From NCBI GenBank assembly GCA_036346255.1, contig CM070623.1:24372875-24436874 (forward strand): 64,000 nt of DNA, given 5' to 3'. This DNA comes from Ampelocalamus luodianensis (Eukaryota > Streptophyta > Magnoliopsida > Poales > Poaceae). This document shows positions 31,569 to 45,100 of the stretch, piece after piece. The translations under genes were made by a program, and so were the position numbers. Below the pieces are notes generated by a model. It did no database searches. It saw nothing but the letters and a program-made list of their open reading frames with translations, and was not told where the DNA came from. Each line of letters starts with the position of its first letter. Positions within the stretch are counted from its first letter, which is position 1.

Positions 31569-34006
31569 TGTAACGTGATGTTAGCGACTAAAACAACTTC
31601 AAATAAAAAAAAAACATAACTACAAAGTTGTAGATCTCTTTGTATAGTTGAATTTAGAGTCCTCATTGACCAAATTTGGAGTTCTTTCTTGTTTGATATG
31701 GAGCCCGCAAGATAGCCTGCACAGAGAATCAGAGTCTGCAACAGAGTCAACTTCCAAGGCAAATATGGCAACGAAGACGATGTTTTCAGGAAACCTCCAC
31801 AAATATAAAGTTAAGTTCTATGCGTTAGCTAAACATGAAAAAATGAATCACTCAATTTGGAGTTCGGGATAGAATGTTATGGCATCTGGAAGGTTCGCTG
31901 CACAGAAGGAAAACAGAAAATCGACCCAAATTCAAAGTGTACTCCGAATCAAATTCAATGTCGATTGTTTCCAACCCTACCACATCCAAGACACGAACCT
32001 CTAGCTCCCTGTCCTTTAAATAGGACCCCAAGGGTGCCCTCCAAAGCAATGTAGAAGGGTCAACAAGGAGGATAAGGGATCAGCAAGGCGAAGGAAGAGA
32101 AGGGAATGAGAGAAGAAAGCTAGGGTTTTGCGCTCCGCACTGATCTTCGTCCAATTTTCATGAGTAATGAGCTAATCAACCCTAGTATGATCTTAGGTTG
32201 ATATTTATTCATGATTTAGATTAGTTTGGTCGTGGGGATTAGACATTTTGGTTTGCCCTAGTTCGGTAAGTTGTAGTGCATAACCTTACGGGGGGATTTT
32301 GGGGTATCTTCGTCCATAATCATGACTTCACCTAGTTAGGAAAAATGTAGATAATTTTCTTATATTTTCAGAGAGTCTAAGATCATTACATTTGGTTAAG
32401 AGAGTAAAAAGTTATGGCCTCAGGAGTAACGTTGTCCAAAACTCCGTTACCAATGACAACAGCTGTGTAGATTTCTTAATAACATGTATTATATGTTTGA
32501 ATTAAATTATGTTCATAATTAGGTTTAGCTAGATAATTCTCTGTAGATTTGAGAAATATTATGGTTTTCTAGTTTCGATGTTGTAGAAAAATAGTTATGA
32601 AAAAGTGAAGTCTGTTGTTCTGTTAAATTCCAATATAACCTTTGGGGTTCGAAACGGGGACGTAGATGGCAAATCAGAGGATTTGGATAACAAAGATATC
32701 GTGGGGAATTTCGTGTGGATTCCATAAAACATAAATTTATGTTATTAACGTTTGATCATGGGGAAAATGGGTAGATCATCCGGTGAAGTTGAGTTAAGTG
32801 TGTCAGGTTTGCACGTAGATGCGATAACGTATTGTTTGATGATTGTGTACTGTTGTGGCATGTTTTGAGTTGTATTATTGATGTTTGTCGAGGGAGTGTT
32901 GCTTTGAGTTTGGCGTCACATTTGCATCGTCCTGACTTTCGTGGCTAAAAGACAAGTGCATGGTAGAGCGGTAGACATCAGTTTGTCAGCCTTATCTTTA
33001 TAATTGAATAAACATGACATTTACTTATGCTTTATTTATATTTATTTAAATGCCATGTTATGATGATTATTTAATGAGGTTGTGACATGAGAAATTGAGG
33101 ACATGATATGGTAATAATAATGATGGATTATGTTAATGAACAATTAAAAGATATTGCATCATTTAAATTCATGATGATAGGAGTTGCATTAGCCAGGTTG
33201 GTGAGGAAGCCATGTTGGCGATGTTGGTGAGAAAGTTACATGATTAGTCCGGAATGCTCTAGATAAAATCCTATAGAGGTAGGTACCCCATCCTAAAGAA
33301 GACAGGGAAGAGTGGTTCATCGAAGGGTGATCACTCCACTATACCGGTATCAGTTGATTCAATTGCATATGAGCATGAGCATAATGGAGTATTGCATACA
33401 TGAGATGATATGATTATTTGAGTAAAGGATGGCAGTGACGTTGATAATGACCTTGATAATAATTAAATTGAATGATAAATGATATGTTTATTGTTTTATT
33501 ATGTATTTCTTGAGTCGTGGACTCACCCTTACTTTGATTTTTATGTGACCATTGATTACGATATGCATGAGATGGAGTAGCACACGTGCTTCACATGCAA
33601 GTTATCACACAAATGCAATTCATTTTGTTTACTTTCATTAAACATAGATACATGATTATTTCTCTTTAGAACATTATATGGTTTGGATGTTGCTTGGTTT
33701 AATGATTGGAACGTTACTTGCTTTATTACTAGTTTCTCATTATTTACTTGTTGCTATCCTATGTACTGAGAGCATGGTTCCGGTGTTCCTTGTGTGTGGG
33801 CATCCCAAGTGTTTCTTAGGCGCATGTGACCAAGTTGTGAAATTTATACTTATGCATTTATTTTGCTTTAATTGATTCTCTTGTGACCTGTTGATGGGAT
33901 TTTATTCCATGCATACTTGCTGGAATTATTGCTAATCAAGGTTTAAATTGATAGTTAGAGTAGTTTAGGGGACATTCCGGGCTCAGTGTTGGCCCAGAGT
34001 GTTACA
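31569..34006 (+). mobile_element. Probable solo LTR (gypsy type, 2.4 kb)
   Basis: Begins TGTAACGTGATG and ends GAGTGTTACA, with 6-bp inverted termini TGTAAC/GTTACA, typical of grass gypsy LTRs. A promoter-like CCTTTAAATAGGACCCC lies at 32014-32030, followed by a CTAGGGTTTTGCGC leader. No internal retroelement domain is attached on either side. The flanks (CATCT, AGTTC) do not match, so it may have arisen by recombination between elements or the ends may be misjudged. Confidence 0.55.
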
Positions 34007-37000
34007 AGTTCTTGGCATTTTTTACTTACCGTCCTATCGGACACAATTAAGTGCCGGCATGGTCTTCTTCTTCTCCTCTTACTGAAGGATAATAATTGTG
34101 TGACACTGAGTACGAAGGTAGTAAGCCACCACACAAAATACAATTACAATAGATGCAAGGCTGAACAAGGGAAGGCTTGAGGTTCGTTTATTTGCAGGAA
34201 GCCACATTTGAGTAAGATTAACTAGAAGGCATGTGACCTAGCATTTTAACAAAACTAATTCTAGCGAAATTTAGTAATTGTTGTATAATAGAAGCAAAGG
34301 TTCCATCCACCTTTTAAACCAGAGAATGGCTCCCTCTGCTATATGCTAAATCTTTTTTTGGGTATTATCCACTAGGCTACCCCCACCAAGGATGAAAATT
34401 CAGGGTTACATCCACCCGACAGTTTTATTCAACCCACAAATAGTTTTGTATAAAGCAGAGACTAACCAAGAAAGTTCACGCACATCGCCCATGACCGTAG
34501 GCACAAATTGCTCGCATGCTTTTACTCTGCAGAGGTTGTACAACTTTACCCACAAGAGACGATCATTTTGTAATATTAACAACTATCATAGGCATGAGAC
34601 TAAGAAATCATCACAAGGCCTTTTACAACGCAATCCTCAACACGATTACGCCGCTAAGGTTTCAACGCTCGGGTTTCCTCCACCCAAGTTGGAGGCCCTC
34701 TTGCGTCGTATGAAAAATGTCTACCTCCAACGCAGTTCCGTATTCCACCGGATTGTGTAACCAACACCGAGACAATGTAAATTAGTTGGCGGTGACACCA
34801 TTATAGATGTGGTTGCACTGTTAGTGTCCGAGAGGTCATCACAAGATTCGGTCCTTAATTGACTTGGGTGGACTACCGCAATACCAATTCTCTTGCTACC
34901 TCCGCACCCATCCCACTTACCATCCGCTCAAGTCTAAAACAATGTTTGAGTTTCGTTTGGAAAATATTTTCTGAGTTCAACATACTAGCCATTTACCTCC
35001 AATGGTTGCCCAAGCCCAGTTTTCATGTTTGAATGATGGTGGGGCAAATTAAGCTCACATGTTAATGTATCTAAGCAAGGCTAAGTGTGGCACTCAGATA
35101 CAGACTTAGTGACTAATTAGGTTTACCATTATTCCTAGGGCGACAAAGGCTAGTGTCCAAGATCAAGGAGTACAATTTAATAGCTCACTTAATATTAAGG
35201 CATTAACAACAAGCTAATGACAACATAATTGTAATAAAAGTATAACATACAATTTTATAATTTAAAATAATTTAATTGCACTTAAAATAATAGGAGCAAT
35301 ATAATCAAAGTGATGACTTGCCCTGCTCAATGTTTTGATAATCTTGGTCTTGTTCTTACTCTTGCTCGAATTCTAATTACACAAATTACGATCAAATGCA
35401 AGAACACCTAAAAACAACCAAATGAAACCAGATAAACTCAAAGGCAAACAAATAGATCCAAAAGAATTCAAACCAACTCAATAAGTCCCAATATTCGAAT
35501 ATTTGGTACAATGGCGTGGATTTGGTTTTTGGACGAATTTAAGATCAAGAATTATTTGTTTTGGAGTTAGGATGAGAGAGATCGGGCTCTTAGAATATTC
35601 GCGAGTGGAGAAATTATGGAGAAGATTTGGTTTTTTGGCTGCCTATATGTTATGTACTTATTATACTAAGTTGCTCGGCCCATCAATTAGTGACTCAATG
35701 TCTAAACAATTAATCATACAAAAAAACTAAGGATGGAAAGGTCCACTTGTAAGTGTCCATCTGATTCTCTTATTAAATTTTATTCGTAAGTTACTTATGG
35801 GTACACACGCCATACTAGTGGTGTTAACTAAATAATAATTTTACTAGTCAATGTGTGGGCCTTATGGGTCAAAGACACATAAAAAAACTCCTAGTTAAAT
35901 TTCCACTAAATTAATTATTTGTGAGGCTCATTTGTCATGGGGATCATTGCATTAAAATAATTTAAATAAACTCCAAAATTATGAGTTTTGGTGCTGTTAG
36001 GTAGGGTTTGAAATTAGAAAAAATAAATAAATTTAGAGTTAAAACGAGACATAACGAGCTCTCCAAACTTTATATTAAGGGAAAAATCTCGCTGACAGCT
36101 GGGGCCCATTGTTTTTTATTTTCTTATTTATTTATTTTTCAATTATAAATTCTTACTGTGACTGACAGGTGGGTCCATGGTATTTTAATTTCTTTTCCAA
36201 TTTCTTTTCTAATTGAAAATGGCTACCGTGGCTGACAGCTAGGACCACTAGGGTTTTTGTTTTCTATTTTAATTATTTCCCTAAAGAAAATTCATGAGTC
36301 ACGGACAGGTGGGGCCACGATCCACAGTAACAATCCATGGGCTGAGGGCCCACAAGTCAGCAGCATGGGTCTACATACTGATTTTAAGCAATATTTTTAA
36401 AGGGGTGGAGCTTGCATGTCATAGGCTCGAACTTAAACTAGGTTCTAATTAGATTTTCTAATTATGTTGGGAACACATGTCATACTAACATTAGCTCGTA
36501 ATCAATCTATTTACTACTTACATCATTAATCCTTAATGACGTTGCTACAACTCTTTCTCCCCAATTCCTACCGAAACAGGGAGACGCCGTGGCCGCACTC
36601 GACTGAGCTCGGCATCAGCGAGCTGAGCCACGACAACAACCCAGGAGCCCCAAAATTGGTGCCCGCGTCCTCAACGACCCTAAGGGTGTCGGCGACGCAG
36701 TGGGAGGTGGACTACAGTAGCGGCAGCGACCATGGTGACAACTAAGTAGTGGCTATCATAAAAAAACTAAGCATGGCGCGAGCAACTATGGGATGAGGGA
36801 GACTCAGTGGTGCGGGTGGTGGAGGTGGAGGAGAGCCGGCGTAGGCTGGCGACAGCGACCCCGGGCGGCATGCGAGGTCATGACGACAGTGACCCGGGGC
36901 GGCATGCGAGGTCATGACAACAACGGCGCTTTGGAGAAGGGGAGCTCGAGTGAGTGATGGGAAGGGATTGAGGAGGGTGTGGGGATGCTCCATGTGAGAG

Positions 37001-38060
37001 TTATCGAAGAGGAGCTCACTGGATGATGAACGGCAGTGGTGGAGCCGGATTCGGCCGGTTTTGGGCAAGATGACGGTGGCGGCGCTCCTGTGGAGGAAAG
37101 TAAACGTTGAGTGAACGATGAGTGGACGCAGTGCCGTGAGTAGTGGCGTTGTCACCGGCGAGGAAGAAGATGAGGACGTCCCCGACGTTCTGGCTGCAGA
37201 GAGAGGAAAGGAAGGTGAGCACGGGAAGGAGGATGCTGAAATGAAGGCAATGACCAAGGCGGATACGGCTGGAGCTCACCAGAGTGGTCGCGCGAGCTAG
37301 GCGACACGCGGCGGCCGAGAACATAGGAGCTCGGGTTCCTTAAGTTCTCCTCCCTTTGGTGCGGAAGAGGGACAGAGAAGGTGGGGAGAACGGAGAGGAG
37401 GAGCTGGCGATCCAGGGGTGCGTCTCGGTTGGGGCTTAAATGGGAGGAGCGCCATGCGGTTTCTCGCGAGACCTCGGCAATGAGACGGGCGAGCGACGCA
37501 AAACGCTGCTGTGGCTGGCGACAAGACGGCAATGTAGCGCGTGGGCGCTGGAACGGCGACGCGACGCGGAGGAGAGCGAGTCGTCAGGGTAGCGGTCGGG
37601 CGAGGACGACGTCAACACGAGCAACAGCATGGCTACAGTGGCGGTGACATGGGAGCTGGGCGGCGGGGCGTAGCGCGGCTTGCGTGTGGAGGGGGTGAGC
37701 GGGCGAGCCGGGAGGAGGGGGAAGGAGGGATAAAGGCCGGTGCTAGGTCAAGGAAATAAGAAAAACGGGCCGGTCCAGGAAGAAAAGGAGAACCGGGATG
37801 ATTTTGGTGCAAACCGAATTTTGAGGTTTTTATATTCCCTTATTTTCCTTTTTTTTATTCAAATCTCAATTTAAATTTCGGTATGGGTGATTTGAATTCA
37901 GATGCTACTTTAATTTGTTTTCAAATTTTATGACCTTAACCTAAATTTGTATTTTGTTAATTGATTTCTTGAAATTCAAAACCCGATAAAGTTTCAAACA
38001 AAAATTAAGATAATTGGAATATCACCAAAATGTGTTAAATTTTTAAATTTTATCATATTT
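34007..38060 (-). mobile_element. Gypsy LTR-like region, orientation tentative
   Basis: No gene is supported. Repeated GACAGGTGGG(G/T)CC-type motifs at 36094-36315 and a GC-rich block at 36740-37750 with low-complexity frames on both strands resemble the promoter part of gypsy LTRs. The reverse orientation is inferred from similarity to motifs at 61.5-64 kb. Boundaries were not found. Confidence 0.35.
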
Positions 38061-39128
38061 TCATGCATTTGATTTGCTTAAAAAAAATGGGATTAGCCAC
38101 GTTATTAATTTTGATAATATACATACAACCTAACGCAAGCAACCAACTACTATCTGCTTCAGGCCTTGACCCGAGGCAATCACAACCAACGTTAAAATGG
38201 ATCGAGATAGTCCATTTTATCTGGCATCCGTATCAAAGTGGTAGCAAATACGGTAAGAAAAATAGTAGTCGTATTATAAAACGAATATGGATCCAGATAG
38301 TATCTATTTTTTTAAGGTTAAGAATACAAACATGGTATGAAAATATGGTCGAATACAAATAATATCTGAATCCAATAGTTTTATTTCCCTTATCATCTAA
38401 CCCACTAACATTTTTGCATGTGTTGTGCTACCATGTTGCTAGTGAGGGTTCGACATGCAATTCCATGTATTGGAACTCTATTTGTTGATGTTTGAAGTTG
38501 AACTTTTTTTTTTGTAAAACTTCACTATGTTTGCGTATATTTAAATTAGTATTCGATTCACATTCGTTACAACATTTGATTCACATTCGTTACAACATTC
38601 GGTTAATATCTATATTCAAGCATATTCATATCCGCATTTGTTACAACATTCAGTTCATATTTGTATTTAAGCATATTCATATTAGCATTCGTTTAAGAAA
38701 TACGAATACAAACGCAGTATTGTCACTGTTCAATTTGTATTCCATTCGTTTGGCAAGTCGTAATGCTTCTGACCTCAACTCGTAATGATCATGAAAAGTT
38801 GTAGCGTCAAATTATCCTCCAATCCGATAATTTTTTTGAGAAGTTTCTCAGTGTCGACAAATTCAGAGGGGTTTGCACTTAACATGCCCCTGGGAAGAAA
38901 TGTCATGAAAAGTACCAATCTATTGCTTAAACACCGATCTTAATGTCGATCTAAGCATTTTCACTTGATATAGTTGTCACAAAATTACTTGTTTATATTA
39001 AAGTACAAACCGTGTCAAATAACTCGTCTGGCTATCGATAGAAATGTAATGATTTGGTGGGACGAGCGTCAACACCTTGATTCTAGCAAGTTCCAATAAA
39101 TATAAGACGATCAAATCACATAGTTATT
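38061..39128. other. Spacer downstream of EMC8/9
   Basis: No gene is recognised. A short direct repeat based on CATTCGTTACAACATT occurs three times at 38560-38660, with TATCC/GGATA motifs around 38220-38300 suggesting an old MITE. The EMC8/9 3' UTR must lie in the right part of this stretch on the minus strand. Confidence 0.4.
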
Positions 39129-42100
39129 TCAATCAAGTAGAGTTGGGTTCAACCAATCCCTGCAAAAATATTAGGCAAAAGAACGTAAGCAAACCAGAGG
39201 AAAGCAAGCACTCCAAACATTTAATGAAAACTATAACTTTATGGCATGTGTTAACTCAGTCCTCAACTTACATGCTAATATCATCGAGGTGGTCATCAAA
39301 ATCAACAACTTGCTGCCATTTCTTCGTAGTAACATGATCAGCCAAGACCACATTGGTAGATGGTTCTTTTAGAGTCAGCTGACTACTTCCATCTGATCCA
39401 GCCTGACGCCAGCTTTTTGATGAATCCCTGGTGTATAGCTGCATGTGCCATATACCATGTGTCATGAATCACGCAAGCTAAAGACACAACATGGCATTCA
39501 TGTTTACCATGACACTCAGCCAGGTATATTAGTCCTTCAAGAATCTTCTGATATTTTCATAACCGATTTTATAACAAGTTTTGATTATTTCCCGTAAATG
39601 ATTCAGGGCCTGGTTACATAATGCAAGATGCAATGTACAACAAAACATTCCAGCAAGTTTAGTCAAGGATCGTCCATCTCTAAATCTCCATTTGTGGGTC
39701 CTAGTTGACTATGACAGACTGATAAATATTCAAGCCAGAAATCATACATAATGATCAACATACTCCCAACTAAAAATTATAAATCGTGCCATGCAGGAAA
39801 ATTGATCTAGTATTAATCCATAGTGCAGTACTCAAAATATGCAAATTGAGCAAAATATCAAGTCATTTGGCATTTACACATAAGGATAAATGAATTACAA
39901 TTTACAATCCACTACTAAATGACTCTTTTGATCTACTTTGCTACTAACATAGCCATTTGCTGGACAAAACACTTCGCTTTGTTTGATGCTATAATTTTAA
40001 TGGATTTATCAGCTTCCAAAAAAGAACTCACGGTCACAAATTAGTTTGTTGTTCTGCATTTGTTCCCAAATACTATGTTGCCCAGATACGCGGATACGCA
40101 ATACGCCATTTCTCCAAAAACACTGATACGGCGATACCTATATCCACGTATACGTATATATAAGCATACATATATAGATATATATATAATCCCAAAAATA
40201 TACAAATTACTGATGGCCTATGAGATAGGAATACCTTAATATTGATGAAGGTAGAAGCCAAATCCAATATAATCCATGTTGCCCGCAGCTACATAGTATC
40301 TACACCATGGGCCCCACTCCTATCACATCCTTTCTTGCCAACCCAACAAAGCACCATGTGCCACACATTACCGGGCATCGATCTCTCTCTCCCCATTTCC
40401 TAGTCTTTCCACTACCTATTAGAACCAAGAAGTCAGAGGCTGAGCCCATCACCATGGTTGTCACGGCGTACTTGATGACCACGGTGCCTGAGAGACGCCA
40501 TGGCATCCAGGCGGGCACCATAGCGTCCTCAAGGCGAGCTAAAGGATGATCATTAGGTAGTAGAACATCAGGAGAGGAACAAAGAAAAAGAAGAAGTAGA
40601 AGGAAGAGGAAGATAAATCGGGAGCAAGAGGATGAAAAACAGAAGAAAAACAAGGAGAGGACAAATCTGGACTTGAGACTTGGAGAACTCAAGAAAACAA
40701 ATCGCCGGCAGGAGGGAGGGCAAATCGCCGGCGGCCGGGGCACTGAGGGGCAGCGACGGCTAGCCAGCTAAGGTTCCCTCCCGTGCAGCTTCACTTCACG
40801 AGGTGCCTTCAGTTTGCGCCCGACGTCCCCTGCCCCTTCAGGCCTTCACTTATTTTGTGGGCGGACGTGACCAAGGCGCCCGCTCAGACGGTCATTGTGG
40901 ACGCCGCAGAGATGCCATAGACGCCACATCCTCCACAAGGACGCCAACGTGACGCCGTGACAACCATGCCCATCACCACGTCTCTTTCAAATCCAGCAAG
41001 AAGCAAGAAGAGATGAAGATGAAGGCAACGAAGACAGGAGGAGGCATTAGTGGAGGACCTGATCTCAGAGTTCTGGGAACCGTCAGTGCGTCAGCAGCGG
41101 GCGAATCGAAGATAGGGCAACGATGTGGGAGCACCAGTGTGGGCGGCTAGGAGCTGGGAGGGAGGGAAGGGGAGCAGCGGTGGGTACAAGGGAGGAGCGA
41201 CGGCGTGGGCAAGGGAGCAGCAGCGGGCGTGAGGGTGGCGACATTGGGGGCGACTGGGTGGGAGGATTTGGAACAGAGAGGCGGTGTGCGGGAATTTACA
41301 TGGAGCGCACTATTTCTGAGTGGAACAAGGGGTTAGGGTTCAGAGGCATCAAGCAAGTATCAGAGAAGTATCCAATAAGTATCGCGGATTATTTTCTTTT
41401 CTTTTTTTGAAAAAGGTAAAATCATCAATACTTACAGGATACGTATCGGCTATATCAAGGTTGTATCCGTATACGATACTGATACGATGATTTTGGGAAG
41501 TATCCATGTAACGTAGCCCACATATCCCAAAAATCTGAACCCAACAAATTAATATGACCATATGAGATGACTTCACAACATTCCTGAAATCTTATAACGC
41601 ATAAAAACTATCACTCCAAAATTACTTGTTAGGTCATACGACAATTAAGTAGCACTTCTATCTGTTGATAGGTCTATAAAAGAAATATATTCTACTTTTG
41701 CTTCTACAATAGGATTCGAGTCCCTTCCATGTTGGTATCAAGGGAAGCATATGATATCTTGCAAGTTCGTTCAGCAAGTTTGCAAATTACATTACGAGGA
41801 AATTAAAATCTATACGTGTTGCTCTAGCGGTTATGTTCAACGAATATGTAATGTTCAAAACATAAACCTTCTTTGTTCTCATTTTTTTTCCACTTTGCTT
41901 GTAGCATGCTAATAGTGGGGTGACTTGCTGACTTAAGGAAATGACACAAGCGGTAGCTGTGTGCATTGTTATTAAGTCATGCGACTAGTTGCGACTAATC
42001 GACGATTAGTCAACAAGTCGTTACACAACCTCCGACTAGAGTCGTCGACTTGACTAGGAGGGCTAGTCGTCCAACTTGCCGACTAGTCGACCATGGCTAG

Positions 42101-45100
42101 CCACCCGATTTCCGCCCACGCTTGCTCGAGAGGAAGGGAGAGGCTTATATGAGGAACCCGGCGCTAGCAGATCGAGCCACTCTCCCCACTCCCACGCCGC
42201 CGCCATCGCTGCGAGCGAGCGAAACCCTAGCACGCCGCCGCCGATCCGCCGTCTCCATCTGCTCGGCCTCTCCTGTCTCCCCTGTCCCCATCCACAACAC
42301 CACCGCCGATCTTTGCGGCGAACACCGAGCGGAGCCTAGCCCCGCTACTGCGGCGCCGCCGAGCACCCTATCTCCATCCTCCGCCTCGCCCCTCCCTGTC
42401 TCCCCGTCCCCCATCCACAACTTTGTCACCGCCGCCGATGCATGAGGACAAGGGCCGAACAGAGCCTTAGCCCCTTGCCGCTGCTCGGCTCATCGCGACG
42501 CCAACCTCTCTATCATTGCCTCCACCTCGGCCATCTACCGCCTGTCCGACGGTGAGCACTCCTCTCCTTTCTCTGCTCCGCTCTGCTCTCTCTCCACTCT
42601 TTTGCTCGTGCTCTGCTCACTCATGTGTAGGTGCTCGCTCTCCTTCCTCTCCTCTCTTGATCTGCTCACTCATGCTCTGCTTCTCCATGCGTAGGTGCTC
42701 GCTCCGCTCTCCTTGCTCTGCTCACTTTTGATTACCGCCACCGCTCTGTTTTTTCTCTGTTGTCTGCTAGTAGTAGTAGCAGCAGCAGTAGCAGCTGTTG
42801 TTGTTACACGCTGGACTCTTGCTCTTGGTGATAGCAAGATCCTTACTCTCATGGAGAGGATGACACTTGGAGATGGGGCAAATTTTCTTGGTTTATTTCT
42901 CTTCACAATGCCATGCCAACCTAAGGGGTTGGGTATACATACTTATAGGCTGCTACTCAGCCAAGCATATGCCAAGATGCTAGTCTAAGATACTAACAAC
43001 CTGTCCTAGATGCTGTCCTCTAAGATGCTAGCAACTGTCCTAGATCTTGGTCAAGATGCTGTCCTAGAGATGCTAACAACCAGTCAAGGATCTTTGTCCT
43101 TTACAAAAGCAAAAACGACACAAAAAGCCGACACGCAGACTTATCCAAAGATTCTCCCTAAGTCTTGTGTGTCTCCTTGTGAGAATCGAGCCATCCCGAT
43201 CCTAGAGCGGGCGTCGTCACCTGATTTCCACGCGAGGCGCCCCCAAACAGACAGAGCCTCGAACGCTCGAGTCACGCTCGGAGAAGAACTCCGCCGCCCG
43301 GTCATGTGGTGGTGTCGCGGTGTCGAGCACCGCCCGTCGGTCTTCTTTGTTGTCGGAACTTTCGCGAAGAGGCGTGTGCTTTGGCTCGTCAAGGTGGAGA
43401 GCCGCTGCGGCGGTGCTTGCGGAGGTAGTTCGATGCTCGCCGAGCAATGAACGAGCGGTTGCTCCTCCTCCGCCGCGCGGCGCTGGCCTAGCCGCGTCGG
43501 ATCGTCGACAATCCTTGCCCGATGACCGAAGCTTGCGCGGCTTGTAGCAAGAGTCGTCTCGCGCCGCTCTTGCTTGCCGCCAGCGCCGCCTGGCGCCCAC
43601 GGTCATCACCTCGACGCCCTCGCGCCCGTGCGCGTCTTTGCGCGGCTTGCGCGCTGCCACGCTGTGGCGCTGTGCGTGGAAGAAGGCTCCCGTTCTTCTG
43701 TCACCGCCGGCGGCCCCCATCGCTCCGAGTGAGGGAGCTTCCGCCAATGGTGACGAGTCCGAGAGAGTCGTGGCTCATCATCGCCGGCGACCTTGAGGCG
43801 ACCTATCGCCTCCTCGATCGACATCGTGGAGAGGTCGGCAGAGATCGGATCGAGCGAGCCATCCGCTTGTACTTCTCGGACGCGGCGAAGAGCTTCTCCA
43901 CGCCTCTCTCTCGCCGTAGGTGTCATCGCCGAATCGCACGGCCGCACGCAGCAGTGTTAAGGCGGAGCAAAGTCATCGACGTCCTCACCGCTTGAAGGCG
44001 GTTCTCCCGCTCCGTCGCGGTGCTGCGGTGTGGACTTGCGCGCGATCGGCCGCCGTCGTGAGCGGCGATGGCGTCCCAAGCCTCCTGGCGATCCGCTTGT
44101 TGGAGAGCGAACGCATCTCGGGCGGGGCTGCGGCGATGAGCATCCAGCGCCGTCGATCCCGTTGTAGTCGGCGCCGCCGTGCGCATCGCATCCCACATGT
44201 GCCGCACTGAGCTCACCGTCGCCACCGCGCCCGCTCGGCGTAGTTGGCCTTGGTGGGTAGGCCACCCGCCGGGGCGGCGTCCCCGACAACGACCTAGAAC
44301 CCGTGGTAACCACGATGCCGTCCGGGAGAGAGCCACGCCGCTGTGAAGGCCGCGCTCTATCGACCCGTCTGCGCCGTTGTCGTGCGCGCGCTTCTTCCAG
44401 AGCGCCACCGCCGAAGCGCCTCCTCGAGGCGCCATCGCCGCGCGCCTCCTCCAGAGCGCCACCGCCATGCGCGCCTCCTCGAGGCGCCACCAGCCGCGAC
44501 CGCGCTGTCTGGCTGCCGCTAAGCTTCGTGGCGTCGCGGCGCCATCGCGCCGCCGCTCCAGCGTGGCTCCTCGCCACGTGGTCGAGGTCTGCATCGACGC
44601 TTATCGTCGGGCGGAAATGGAGCTCTGACGCCGCGCGAAACCTCGACCTCATTGCCGCGACGCGCCGTGCATCTGCCGCGCTCCACCTCGCCTCGCTGCT
44701 TGCCGCTCTGCCATTGCCGCCCTCGACGCCTTCGCATTTGCGGCCATCGCTGCCGCCCTTCGCTCGCGACTTGCTGCCGCGGCGAGCTTCGGCCGTCGGC
44801 GACCGACCGCGTGCTCGAGGCGGCCGGCGGTGAGATCGCCTGCGGACACGACAGCGCTGCGGGGTGTTGCGTGGAGAGAGCCGCTTCGACGAGCCACGCC
44901 GTCTCCGGAGAGGAGTGGCGTGGGCGGCGGGCTGCTTGCCGCACGGTTGGGTCATGCTGAGGCGGAGAAGGAGATGAGCGAGGAGATGCTCGGGCTGAGA
45001 TAGTATAGCTCGATACCACTTGTTACACCGGACTCTTGCTCTTGGTGATAGCAAGATCCTTACTCTCATGGAGAGGATGACACTTGGAGATGGGCAAATT

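Noticed and set aside
43957..45069. 370-residue minus-strand ORF as a protein-coding gene
   Set aside because: It crosses from LTR into interior and is mostly out of frame with the gag motifs, which appear in pieces in the other frames.
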